Below are positions 35,628 through 45,700 of a DNA stretch of 64,000 nucleotides, one piece after another. A program made the position numbers and the translations under genes. Location of the stretch: contig SVOW01000002.1 in the NCBI GenBank assembly GCA_015066175.1, positions 1 to 64,000 of the forward strand, in the 5' to 3' direction. The first letter of the stretch is position 1; every line of letters starts with the position of its first letter. Origin of the DNA: Oscillospiraceae bacterium. Its GTDB lineage: Bacteria > Bacillota > Clostridia > Oscillospirales > Acutalibacteraceae. The notes beneath the pieces are model-generated. The model worked only from the letters and a program-made list of their open reading frames with translations, was not told the origin of the DNA and ran no database searches.

Positions 35628-36878
35628 ATGACTTATGACAATGCTTTGGAATATATCCATTCATTTCTGAAATTCGGCTCAAAGCCGGGACTTGAACGTA
35701 TCCTTGCATTGCTTGAAAAACTCGGCAATCCGCAGAAAAATCTGCGGATTGTTCACGTTGCAGGCACAAACGGCAAGGGTAGCATTTCCACAATGCTTTC
35801 TAATATTTTCATAGCTGACGGCAAAAAAACAGGGCTGTTCACTTCGCCTTATATAGTTGATTTCTGCGAAAGAATTCAGGTTAACGGAGAAATGATTCCC
35901 CACGAAAAATTAGCAGAAGAAACTGCAAAAATCAGACCTATTGTTGAAGAACTCAATTCTGTGGGAATTGAGCCTACTGAATTTGAAATTATAACTGCAA
36001 TGGCATTTGATTTTTATTGTCAGGAAAACTGTGATATTGTTGTGCTTGAAGTCGGTCTTGGCGGTCTTCTTGATTCAACAAATGTTGTTGAAAGACCGCT
36101 GGCATCTGTTATTACTTCAATTTCATTTGATCACACTGAAATTCTCGGTGATACACTTACAAAAATCGCAGAGCAGAAGTGCGGAATTATCAAAGAAGAT
36201 TCGGTTACTGTTGCTTATCCTTTGCAGGAGCTTGAGGTTATCAGGAAAATAAGACAAACGACAGGGGAGAAAAACAATAAACTTGTTGTGCCTGATTTGT
36301 CTCTGATGGAAATTGAAGAATGTTCTTTTGAAAAAACTATTGTTAAATACAAAGATAATCTTTTCACTCTCCGTCTTTTTGGTGAGCATCAGATATATAA
36401 TATGCTCACAGCAGTTGAAACTGCTTTTTCTGTTGGCGTTGATGTAGAAAGCATACAAAAAGGCATTGAAAACACAACTATGCCTGCGCGTGTTGAATTT
36501 CTTGATAAAAGAATTGTTCTTGATGGCGGTCACAACGAAAGTGGAACACAGATGATGGCAAAAGTTTTGTCTTTGTTTGAAGATAACACTGTTGTTGTGA
36601 GCATGATGGCTGATAAGGATGTTGAAAATTCAGTTAAGAATCTCTCAACCAATGCGAAAGTAATGATTGCAACTGAATGTTCAAATCCACGTGCAATGAA
36701 AGCGGAAGAACTTGAAAAAATCTGCAGTAATTATTGTAACGAAGTTTATGCAATTGCTGATCCCTTTGATGCTATTGATAAAGCGTTTGAACTCAAAGGT
36801 GATAATCTTGTTGCAGTGTGCGGTTCTCTTTACCTTGGTTCACAAGTGAGAGAATACCTTAAAAAGAAAATAAAATAG
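35628..36878 (+). CDS. folC: Bifunctional folylpolyglutamate/dihydrofolate synthase
   Basis: This 416-residue Mur-ligase-like enzyme adds glutamate to folates. The ATP loop VAGTNGKGSIST is at about 44-55. Further marks are LEVGLGGLLDSTNVV (about 141) and SFDHTEILGDTLTKIAEQKCGIIK (about 166), including the carbamylated-lysine region. The C-terminal ligase domain carries LDGGHNESGTQ. It is translated right after valS (2-base gap), so probably cotranscribed. Confidence 0.94.
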   Translation: MTYDNALEYIHSFLKFGSKPGLERILALLEKLGNPQKNLRIVHVAGTNGKGSISTMLSNIFIADGKKTGLFTSPYIVDFCERIQVNGEMIPHEKLAEETAKIRPIVEELNSVGIEPTEFEIITAMAFDFYCQENCDIVVLEVGLGGLLDSTNVVERPLASVITSISFDHTEILGDTLTKIAEQKCGIIKEDSVTVAYPLQELEVIRKIRQTTGEKNNKLVVPDLSLMEIEECSFEKTIVKYKDNLFTLRLFGEHQIYNMLTAVETAFSVGVDVESIQKGIENTTMPARVEFLDKRIVLDGGHNESGTQMMAKVLSLFEDNTVVVSMMADKDVENSVKNLSTNAKVMIATECSNPRAMKAEELEKICSNYCNEVYAIADPFDAIDKAFELKGDNLVAVCGSLYLGSQVREYLKKKIK

Positions 36879-36882
36879 TTTC

Positions 36883-36924
36883 AAGACCACCTTTTGGGTA
36901 AGTCCCGAAAAGTGGTCTTTTCTT
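36883..36924 (+). terminator. Terminator of valS-folC
   Basis: AAGACCAC...CTTTT pairs with GAAAAG...TGGTCTT (36883-36895 with 36907-36919) around a GGGTAAGTCCC inner stem, followed by T-rich sequence. Confidence 0.75.
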
Positions 36925-36936
36925 GTGTGTTAGAAT

Positions 36937-36965
36937 TTGACAAAAAACAACATATAGTGTATAAT
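36937..36965 (+). promoter_or_regulatory. Consensus promoter of the topoisomerase pair
   Basis: TTGACA (36937-36942), 17 bases and TATAAT (36960-36965), 57 bases before the first start codon. An AAAGGA site lies before the ATG at 37023. Confidence 0.8.
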
Positions 36966-37022
36966 ACAATGGATTGGATATTTATTTAGTAGTATCAGAA
37001 TGTTGAAAGGATTGTCATAAAA

Positions 37023-39008
37023 ATGGCTAAAAAATCAACTTATAATGACAGTAATATTTCCCAGCTTAAAGGTGCTGATCGAGTAAGACTCCGTCCCGGT
37101 GTTATTTTCGGCTCTAATGGTCTTGAGGGCTGTGAACACGCATTTTTTGAAATTCTGTCAAACTCAATTGACGAAGCGCGTGAAGGTTACGGCGACAAAA
37201 TTGTTGTCACTCGCTTCCTTGACGGCTCAATTGAAGTGCAGGACTTTGGCCGCGGTCTGCCCGTTGACTATAACGAAAAAGAAAAGCGTTACAACTGGGA
37301 ACTTGTTTTCTGCGAACTTTACGCAGGTAGTAAATACGATACAAATGACGGTGGAGGAAGTTACGAATATTCACTTGGTCTTAACGGTCTTGGCCTTACT
37401 TCAACTCAGTATGCGTCAGAGTATATGGATGCCGAAATTTTCTATGGTGGCCACAGATACGAAATACACTTCAAAAAAGGTGAAGTTGCAAGCGAACTCA
37501 TAAAAGAACCGTATAATAAACGTAATACAGGCACACGTATCAAATGGCGTCCTGACCTTGAAGTATTTACTGATATCAATATTCCTCTTGAATATTTTCA
37601 GGAAACAATGCAGAAACAGTCTGTTGTTAATGCAAATGTTAAATTCATTCTTAAAAATCAGACTTCACGCGGTTTTGAAACATTCGAATATATGTATGAA
37701 AACGGTATTGAAGACTATGTGAAAGATTTTGTAGGTGAAGAAAATGCTTTCACAGGTGTTCAGACGTGGCACGCAGAGCGTGTAGGTCGCGACCGTGAAG
37801 ATTTAAGTGACTATAAAGTTAAAATCAATGCATCTCTTTGTTTCTCAAACAAAAAACAGCTTAAAGAGTATTTCCATAACTCAAGCTTCCTTGAACATGG
37901 CGGTGCACCTGATAAAGCTGTAAGAAACGCGTTTACTTATCAGATTGATAACTACCTTAAACAAAGTGGAAAATATACAAAGTCAGATTCAAAAATCACA
38001 TTCCAGGATATTGAAGACTGCCTTGTTATTGTTATCAGTTCATTCTCAACTCTTACTTCTTACGAAAACCAGACAAAGAAATCAATCACAAACAAATTCA
38101 TTCAGGATGCAATGACTGATTTCTTCAAGCATCAGCTTGAAATTTATTTCATTGAAAATAAGATGGAAGCAGATAAAATTGCTGACCAGATTCTTATTAA
38201 TATGCGTTCACGTGTTAAAGCAGAAGCCACACGTACAACCCTTAAGAAAACTTTGAAAGCAAATAACGATTTCAAAAACAGAGTTCAGAAATTTGTTGAT
38301 TGCCGTAGCCGTGATGTAAACGAACGCGAAATCTTCATTGTGGAAGGTGATTCAGCTCTCGGTGCTTGTAAGCAGGCAAGAGATTCTCAGTTCCAGGCAA
38401 TTATTCCCGTAAGGGGTAAAATTCTCAACTGCCTGAAATCAGATTATAACAAGATTTTTTCAAGCGAAATCATCACCGACCTTATCAAAGTTCTTGGTTG
38501 TGGTGTAGAGGTTAACTCAAAGAAACACAAGGAACTTTCAAACTTTAATCTTGATAATCTTCTGTGGAATAAAGTTATTATCTGTACTGATGCCGACGTT
38601 GACGGTTATCAGATACGCACACTTATTCTTACTATGATTTACAGACTTATGCCTTCGATCATTGAGGCTCATAAGGTGTTTATTGCAGAGTCACCGCTTT
38701 ATGAAATTCAGTCAAAAGACCAGGTATGGTTTGCTTACACTGAAAAAGAAAAAGCCGATGCTTTGGCTGAAATCGGAAATCAGAAATATACAATTCAGCG
38801 TTCAAAAGGTCTTGGTGAAAACGACCCTGATATGATGTGGCTGACTACTATGAATCCGAAAACAAGAAGACTTATTCAGGTTGAACCTGATGAAGCACAG
38901 AAAATGGCAGATACTTTTGATTTGCTCCTTGGCGATAACCTTCAGGGTAGAAAAGACCACATCACAAATGATGGTTATAAGTATCTTGACATTACAGACT
39001 TAAACTAA
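37023..39008 (+). CDS. Divergent type IIA topoisomerase B subunit (GyrB/ParE-like)
   Basis: This 661-residue ATPase subunit has a GHKL ATP site, FFEILSNSIDEAREG (Glu, Asn, Asp), DFGRGLPVD and LGLNGLGLTSTQYAS, then a transducer domain. The Toprim metal site is IVEGDSALGACKQARD and TDADVDGYQIRTL, with PVRGKILN between. Canonical GyrB/ParE read EGDSAGG and DADVDGAHIR, so this copy has changed neighbours but keeps the metal acidic residues (Glu and the DxD of DADVD). It is cotranscribed with the A subunit 15 bases later. I judge it a paralogue beyond normal gyrase, probably topoisomerase IV-like. Whether it replaces or supplements ParE cannot be seen here. Confidence 0.87.
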   Translation: MAKKSTYNDSNISQLKGADRVRLRPGVIFGSNGLEGCEHAFFEILSNSIDEAREGYGDKIVVTRFLDGSIEVQDFGRGLPVDYNEKEKRYNWELVFCELYAGSKYDTNDGGGSYEYSLGLNGLGLTSTQYASEYMDAEIFYGGHRYEIHFKKGEVASELIKEPYNKRNTGTRIKWRPDLEVFTDINIPLEYFQETMQKQSVVNANVKFILKNQTSRGFETFEYMYENGIEDYVKDFVGEENAFTGVQTWHAERVGRDREDLSDYKVKINASLCFSNKKQLKEYFHNSSFLEHGGAPDKAVRNAFTYQIDNYLKQSGKYTKSDSKITFQDIEDCLVIVISSFSTLTSYENQTKKSITNKFIQDAMTDFFKHQLEIYFIENKMEADKIADQILINMRSRVKAEATRTTLKKTLKANNDFKNRVQKFVDCRSRDVNEREIFIVEGDSALGACKQARDSQFQAIIPVRGKILNCLKSDYNKIFSSEIITDLIKVLGCGVEVNSKKHKELSNFNLDNLLWNKVIICTDADVDGYQIRTLILTMIYRLMPSIIEAHKVFIAESPLYEIQSKDQVWFAYTEKEKADALAEIGNQKYTIQRSKGLGENDPDMMWLTTMNPKTRRLIQVEPDEAQKMADTFDLLLGDNLQGRKDHITNDGYKYLDITDLN

Positions 39009-39023
39009 AAGGGGGAGATTCAG

Positions 39024-41276
39024 ATGGCTAAAAAGAAAAAAGAACTTGACCGTTCAAATGAAGAAATCAACCCCAACGCACATATTTTAGGTGCAGGTAT
39101 TGTTGTTGAACAGAAAATTACCGACACTCTTGAAGAAAACTATATGCCCTATGCCATGAGCGTTATCGTTTCACGTGCAATTCCCGAAATTGACGGTATG
39201 AAACCCTCTCACAGAAAACTCCTTTATACTATGTATAAAATGGGTCTTCTTACAGGTGGCAGAATCAAGTCTGCAAACATCGTCGGCCGTACAATGCAGC
39301 TTAACCCTCATGGTGATGCAGCAATTTACGAAACAATGGTGCGTCTGTCAAAGGGTAATGAATCACTTCTGCATCCTTTTGTTGATTCAAAGGGTAACTT
39401 CGGTAAAGCATATTCAAAAAATATGCAGTACGCAGCATCACGTTACACAGAAGCAAAGCTTTCTCCTTTCGCAGCAGAGCTTTTCAGGGATATTGATAAA
39501 AACACAGTAGATTTTGTTCCTAACTACGATAACACAATGCAGGAGCCGTTGTTGTTCCCAGTATCAGTGCCCACAATCCTTACTAACGCAAACCTTGGTA
39601 TTGCTGTTGGTATGGCAAGTAACATCTGCTCGTTCAATCTCCGTGAAATTTGTGATACAACTATTGCACTTATCAAAAATCCCGATGCAGACCTTTTTGA
39701 AACTCTTAAATGTCCCGATTTCGTAAGCGGTGCACAGGTAATTTTTGACAGAGATGCACTTAATAGCATTTTTGAAACAGGCAGAGGCTCTGTAAAAATA
39801 CGTTCAAAATGGACTTATGACAAGGTAAATAAATGTATTGATATCACAGAAATTCCTACTACCACAACTTCAGAAGCAATTATTGAAAAGATAATTGAAC
39901 TTGTGAAAAAAGGTTCATTCAAAGAAATAAAGGACATCCGTGATGAAACAGATAAGAAAGGTCTTAAAATCACAATTGATGTCAAAAACGGCACAGATGT
40001 TGATAAACTGATGTCAAAGCTCTTTAAGTCAACCACTCTTGAAGATACTTTCTCATGTAACTTCAATGTGCTTATCAAGGGTATGCCGAAAGTTTTAGGT
40101 GTGCGTCAGATTCTTCAGGAATGGATTGAATTCAGGACTGACTGTGTACGCCGCCGTCTTGAATTTGACCTTGCAAAATGTAAAGACAAGCTTCATCTTC
40201 TCCGCGGTCTTGAAAAAATACTTCTCGATATCGACAAAGCAATTCAGATTATCCGCAACACTGAAGAAGAAGCAGAAGTTGTGCCAAACTTGATGATAGG
40301 TTTCGGTATTGATAAAATTCAGGCTGAATACGTTGCTGAAATCAAACTCCGCCATCTCAACAAAGAATATATTCTTAAGAGAATCAAGGATATCGAAGAA
40401 CTTGTTGAAAATATTGCACTTCTTGAAGATATTCTTTCAAGCAAGCAGAAAATCAAAAAGATTATTGTTGAAGAATTAAAGGCTGTTTCTGCAAAACATG
40501 GTCAGGACAGAAAATCTGAAATCATCTATATCGACGAAGATGAGGAAGATGAAAAGGAAGAAGAAATTCCTGATTATCCCGTAATTCTCTTCTTCACAAA
40601 AGAAGGTTATTTCAAGAAAATTCTGCCCCTTTCTTGGCAGAAGAGTTCAGGTGAGCATAAGCTCAAAGAAGGCGACGAAGTTATAAAAATGGTTGAAACT
40701 TCAAACAAAACAGACCTTCTTTTCTTCACAAATAAATGTCAGGTTTATAAAGCAAAAGCAAACGATTTTGACGAAACAAAAGCAAGTAACCTTGGTGAAT
40801 TCGTCGGCTCTTATCTTGGTATGGATGAAGGGGAAACTGCAATTCATATGATTGCAACCCAGGATTATAAAGGGTATGTTATGTTCTTCTTCGAAAACGG
40901 TAAGGTTGCGAAGGTTGACCTGAAATCTTACGAAACAAAGACCAACCGTAAGAAACTTATCAAGGCTTACAGTGATAAATCACCACTTGTTGCAGTTAAA
41001 TATGTTGAAGAAGATAAGGAAATTGTGCTTATTTCTTCTGCAGGCAGACATCTGCTTGTTCACTCAGGTGTGATTTCACCGAAAACCACAAAAGACACTA
41101 TCGGTGTATCTGTTATGACCCTCAAAAAAGGTCAGAAACTTTACGAAGTAAGAGATTATAAGCAGGGTGAATTTGCTAAACCCTACAGATATAAAACAAA
41201 GAATCTTCCTGCTTTAGGTATGCTTTTAAGTGCAGAAGATGCAGGTGAAGCAGAAGAGCAAATCAGTATGTTATAA
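39024..41276 (+). CDS. Divergent type IIA topoisomerase A subunit (GyrA/ParC-like)
   Basis: This 750-residue DNA breakage-reunion subunit has conserved segments YAMSVIVSRAIPEIDGMKPSHR, GDAAIYETMVRL and QYAASRYTEAKL, which contains the active-site tyrosine. A C-terminal region (about 510-740) carries beta-pinwheel-like strands (VILFFTKEGYFKKI, DLLFFTNKCQVYK, GYVMFFFENGKVAKVD). I see no GyrA box (QRRGG(R/K)G), the element needed for negative supercoiling, which argues for a decatenase or relaxing role. An acidic linker (DEDEEDEKEEE) precedes the pinwheel. Partner of the B subunit just upstream. Confidence 0.87.
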   Translation: MAKKKKELDRSNEEINPNAHILGAGIVVEQKITDTLEENYMPYAMSVIVSRAIPEIDGMKPSHRKLLYTMYKMGLLTGGRIKSANIVGRTMQLNPHGDAAIYETMVRLSKGNESLLHPFVDSKGNFGKAYSKNMQYAASRYTEAKLSPFAAELFRDIDKNTVDFVPNYDNTMQEPLLFPVSVPTILTNANLGIAVGMASNICSFNLREICDTTIALIKNPDADLFETLKCPDFVSGAQVIFDRDALNSIFETGRGSVKIRSKWTYDKVNKCIDITEIPTTTTSEAIIEKIIELVKKGSFKEIKDIRDETDKKGLKITIDVKNGTDVDKLMSKLFKSTTLEDTFSCNFNVLIKGMPKVLGVRQILQEWIEFRTDCVRRRLEFDLAKCKDKLHLLRGLEKILLDIDKAIQIIRNTEEEAEVVPNLMIGFGIDKIQAEYVAEIKLRHLNKEYILKRIKDIEELVENIALLEDILSSKQKIKKIIVEELKAVSAKHGQDRKSEIIYIDEDEEDEKEEEIPDYPVILFFTKEGYFKKILPLSWQKSSGEHKLKEGDEVIKMVETSNKTDLLFFTNKCQVYKAKANDFDETKASNLGEFVGSYLGMDEGETAIHMIATQDYKGYVMFFFENGKVAKVDLKSYETKTNRKKLIKAYSDKSPLVAVKYVEEDKEIVLISSAGRHLLVHSGVISPKTTKDTIGVSVMTLKKGQKLYEVRDYKQGEFAKPYRYKTKNLPALGMLLSAEDAGEAEEQISML

Positions 41277-41287
41277 GGTGAAAGCAT

Positions 41288-42421
41288 ATGATTTATAAAA
41301 ATTTTAAAGACAAAAAACTGTCTGCTCTCGGAATGGGATGTATGCGTCTGCCCGGTGATGGCTACGGCAATCCTTTCATTGAAGAAACTGAAACACGTAA
41401 AATGGTTGCATATGCTTTTGAAAAAGGCATCAACTATTTTGATACAGCCTGGGGATATCACGCAGGCAAATCAGAAATTGTAATGGGTAACATTCTTCGT
41501 GAATATTCGAGAGAAAGTTATTATATTGCAACCAAATTTCCCGGCTATGATTCATCCTGTTGGGATAAAGTTGAGGAAGTTTTTGAAAAGCAGATTGAAA
41601 AAACAGGTATGGAATATTTTGATTTCTATATGTTCCACAATGTCTGCGAAGTAAATATTGACGCTTATCTCGACCCGAAATACGGCATCTTTGATTACCT
41701 TAAAAAGCAGAAAGAGCAGGGTAGAATAAAGCACTTAGGTTTCTCTGCACATGGTGACCTGCCTGTGATGAAACGCTTTCTTGAAGCATACGGAAAAGAT
41801 ATGGAATTCTGTCAGATTCAGCTTAACTGGTTTGACTGGACATTCCAGGACGCAAAAGCAAAACTTGAACTTTTAAAAGAATGGGATATTCCCGTTTGGG
41901 TTATGGAGCCTTTGCGTGGCGGAAAATTTGCAGAATTAACGGAAGAAGACATAGATGAACTTAAAAAAATCAGACCTGATGCCAATATCATCGAATGGTC
42001 GTTCCGTTTCCTCCAGCAGTTTGATAACGTTAAAATGATACTTTCAGGTATGTCTGTTTTTGAACAGATGGAAGAAAATATCAGAATTTTCGAAACTGAT
42101 GAACCGCTGAATGAAGAAGAAACAAATGCACTTCTGAATCTTGGTGAAAAAATAATTGCAAGAAATGCACTTCCTTGTACAGAGTGCAGCTATTGCACAA
42201 CTCATTGCCCTATGGAACTTAACATTCCGCGTTTTATTTCACAGTATAATGAAATTTGTTACAGAGGACCAAGCTTCCTTGTATCTCTCGAAATTTCATC
42301 GTTACCTGATGATAAAAAGCCATCAGCCTGCCTTGGCTGTAAATCCTGCGAGGAAGTTTGTCCGCAGCAGATTAAAATCGCGGATATGATGGCAGATTTT
42401 ACAGAAAAACTCAAATCATAA
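41288..42421 (+). CDS. Aldo/keto reductase with C-terminal 2[4Fe-4S] ferredoxin domain
   Basis: This 377-residue protein has an AKR TIM barrel (about 1-270) with FDTAWGYHAGKSE, holding the catalytic Asp and Tyr, and ATKFP, holding the Lys. Its C-terminal domain has two Cys sets, CTECSYCTTHCP (about 298) and CLGCKSCEEVCP (about 349), typical of two 4Fe-4S clusters. This class is widespread in anaerobes; its substrates are largely unknown. The start follows AAGGTG and lies 11 bases after the topoisomerase A gene, so it may read from that promoter. Confidence 0.9.
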   Translation: MIYKNFKDKKLSALGMGCMRLPGDGYGNPFIEETETRKMVAYAFEKGINYFDTAWGYHAGKSEIVMGNILREYSRESYYIATKFPGYDSSCWDKVEEVFEKQIEKTGMEYFDFYMFHNVCEVNIDAYLDPKYGIFDYLKKQKEQGRIKHLGFSAHGDLPVMKRFLEAYGKDMEFCQIQLNWFDWTFQDAKAKLELLKEWDIPVWVMEPLRGGKFAELTEEDIDELKKIRPDANIIEWSFRFLQQFDNVKMILSGMSVFEQMEENIRIFETDEPLNEEETNALLNLGEKIIARNALPCTECSYCTTHCPMELNIPRFISQYNEICYRGPSFLVSLEISSLPDDKKPSACLGCKSCEEVCPQQIKIADMMADFTEKLKS

Positions 42422-42427
42422 TTATTA

Positions 42428-42465
42428 AACCTTCCGTCAGTTTCATATTAACGGAAGGTTTTTTC
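42428..42465 (+). terminator. Terminator after AKR gene
   Basis: The stem AACCTTCCGT (42428-42437) pairs with ACGGAAGGTT (42451-42460) and is followed by a T run. Confidence 0.8.
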
Positions 42466-42468
42466 ATA

Positions 42469-42618
42469 CATAAATTATAATTTACCGCGGTATTAAAATC
42501 AGCATCGTAGGGGCGGATGCCCACATCCGCCCGAATAAATTCACACAAAATCTGACGGGTCGATGTAGGCATCGACCCCTACAATGTAAAATCGAATATA
42601 CATATAAATTATAAATTG
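42469..42618. repeat. Repeat island: inverted-repeat element with two GC hairpins, flanked by AT boxes
   Basis: GTAGGGG (42507-42513) and CCCCTAC (42576-42582) bound the element. Inside are GGGCGGATG/CATCCGCCC (42511-42532) and GGGTCGATG/CATCGACCC (42558-42579). ATAAATTATAATTTA and ATATAAATTATAAATT boxes flank it at 42471 and 42602. It is built on the same plan as 388-458. The 286 bases between the AKR gene and the LRR gene hold this island, the terminator and a promoter, and no gene. Confidence 0.65.
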
Positions 42619-42622
42619 TCTA

Positions 42623-42651
42623 TTGCATAAATATTGTTTGCGTGTTAGAAT
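42623..42651 (+). promoter_or_regulatory. Putative promoter of the large LRR gene
   Basis: TTGCAT (42623-42628) and TAGAAT (42646-42651) are 17 bases apart, 57 bases before the start at 42708. Confidence 0.45.
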
Positions 42652-42707
42652 GTCTTTGCAGTGTATTATATTTTACGTATATACGTATTAAAAAAGGAGA
42701 GACGGAA

Positions 42708-45700
42708 ATGAAACGTACAGCGAAAAAATTCTTATCCCTTTTACTTGTCCTGACGATGACAATAGGTATTGCACCTTTGTCAGGCTTTGTAGGGCTTGAG
42801 TTACCCCAATGGCTCAATTTAAAAAACATATTCAACATTGAAGCTGAAGCCGAAGAAACAGAACCAAATAGCGGCACCTGCGGAGATAATCTTCAATGGT
42901 CTTTTAATACTGACACCGGTGTGCTTGATATTACCGGTACAGGTGACATGGAGGATTATAATTATGATTATAAGCCACCATGGTATTTAATTTCAAATAT
43001 CAAATCTGTAAATATTGCCGAAGGCGTGACAAGTATAGGCGATTATGCTTTTCATTATTGTAAGAACCTTGAATATGTGTATTGTGGTACGCTGAGTATA
43101 GGTGCTCGTGCTTTTGAATATTGTCGAAACCTCAAATCAATATCCGGTAGTATTATAGCTATAGGTGAGTATGCTTTTTATTATTGCAGCAGCCTTGAAG
43201 CAGTTGCATTGTCTGAAGAGTTAACAAGTATAAGCGATTCTGCTTTTTCTGGTTGTAGCAGCCTTGAATCAATCACAATTCCTGATAATGTAACAAGTAT
43301 AAGCGATTCTGCTTTTTCTGGTTGTAGCAGCCTTGAATCAATCACAATTCCTGATAATGTAACAAGTATAGGCATTCGTGCATTTGCACAGTGTGATCGT
43401 CTTGAATCAATCACAATTCCTGATAGTGAGATAAATATAGGCTTTGGTGCCTTTTTTCTTTCAGCATTTTATAACAACCCTGACAATTGGGAAGATGGTT
43501 TTTTATACATAGGCAATCATCTTATTTTTGTAGAAAAAAATGTATCAGGGGCAGTTGAGATAAAGCAAGGAACTAAGACAATTGCCAGTGCTACTTTTTA
43601 TTGTTGCAGTAGTATTGAATCAGTTACGATGTCTGGAGAAACAATATTGATAAGTGATGATGCTTTTTATGATTGTGATGGCCTCAAATCGGTTACAATG
43701 TCCGGAGAAACAATATTGATAAGTGATGATGCTTTTTATGATTGTGATGGCCTCAAATCGGTTACAATGTCCGGAGAAACTGTAAGTATAGGCGATAGTG
43801 CTTTTTATTCTTGCGAAAATCTTAAATCTATATCCGGCGGTACACTCAGTATAGGTGCTTATTCTTTTTTTGGTTGCGATAATCTTAATTCTATATCCGG
43901 TAGTATTATAGCTATAGGTGAGCGTGCTTTTTCGAGTTGCAACAGCCTTGAATCGATTACACTGTCTGAAGAATCAATGAGTATAGGCGATTTTGCTTTT
44001 TCTGGTTGCGATAATCTTAAATCTATATCCGGCGGTACACTCAGTATAGGTGCTTATTCTTTTTCTGGTTGCCAAAATCTCAAATCAATATCCGGTAGTA
44101 TTATATCTTCTATAGGTGCGTGTGCTTTTTCTGATTGCAGCAGCCTTGAAACAGTTACATTTTCTGAGAGGTTAACAAGTATCGGTGAATATGCATTTAG
44201 TTCATGCAAAGGCCTTGAATCAATTGTTATACCCGGAAGTGTAGCAAGTATTGGTGAATATGCGTTTAATGAGTGTGAAAATCTTAAAACAGTTACAATT
44301 GAATATGGAGTGGAAACTATTGGTGATTCCGCTTTTGAGCGTACCGGAATTAAATCAATAACGATACCGGATAGTGTGATATATATGGGTGATTATGCTT
44401 TTGCTGACTGTGAAAGTCTTGAATCAATATCTGTTTCTGAAGGTGTTACCTGCATAAATGAGGGGATGTTTTATTGCTGTAAAAACCTTTCTTCAGTTGA
44501 TTTAGGGAATAAAACAGATACAATAGAGCAATATTCGTTTTATACATGCCAGAGTCTTAAATCAATAACACTTCCTGATACGGTTACATTCATAGGAGCA
44601 ATAGCCTTTTCACAGTGTGTTAGTCTTGAGGCAATTGATTTTCCCGATAGCCTTACACACATAGATGAAGGAGCCTTTCAGAGCTGTATCCTTTTAAAGT
44701 CAATAACTATAGGTAAAAATGTTGGATTTATTGGTGAAGCAGCTTTTGGATTGTGTCTTGCCCTTGAAACAATTATTGTTGACCCTGAAAATCAGTATTA
44801 CTGCAGTGATGAGTACGGTGTTTTATATAATAAAGATAAAACAACGTTAATGCAATATCCCGTTGGTAATGATAATATAACAGATTTTGAAATACCTGAA
44901 AGTATAGTTACAATAGATACATATTCTTTTGCTTATGGTGAAAATCTTAAATCAATTCTGATACCTGATGGTGTTGAATTTATAGGGCTTGCTGCATTTG
45001 GTATGTGCACAAATCTTGAATCAATTGAAATTCCTGATAATGTAAAGGTTTTAGGTCGTGGAATATTTCATAGTTGCAGTGGCCTTACTTCAGTAACTAT
45101 CGGCAGTGGAGTTGAAACTATAATTAGAGAAGCATTTGCTGAATGTATAAATCTTACAGATGTTTACTACATAGGCACGGAAGAAGAATGGAATGAGATT
45201 GTAATTTACGAAGATGGAAATGAATACTTACTCAACGCTACAATACATTTCAATTCCTGTAAGCATACTTATAATGAGATTGTAATTCCATCAACATGTA
45301 AAGTGGCGGGTATGCAGTATAAAATTTGCGTTGTATGTGGTGATGCTACTGAAGCAACAATTCTTCCTCTTGCTGAGCACACATGGAGTGAGTGGAACAT
45401 TATCCGCGAAGCAACAACCCAGTCTGACGGATTGAAAGAAAGAGAATGCTCTGTTTGCGGAGAAAAACAAGAAGCGGTTATCCCGAAAACCAAAGAAATT
45501 ATTGATGACGAATCTGGTATTGTAATTGAGTTTGGCGATGAATATGATTCAGACATTGAATTAAAAGTTGAAAAAACTTTTGACGGAGATTCATACCAGC
45601 TTATTGATTTGAGCTATGGTAGCAATCAATCGGTAATATTTGATATTTCAACCGTAAAAGATGGTGAGAAAGTTCAGCCTGACGGTAAAGTTAAGGTGAA

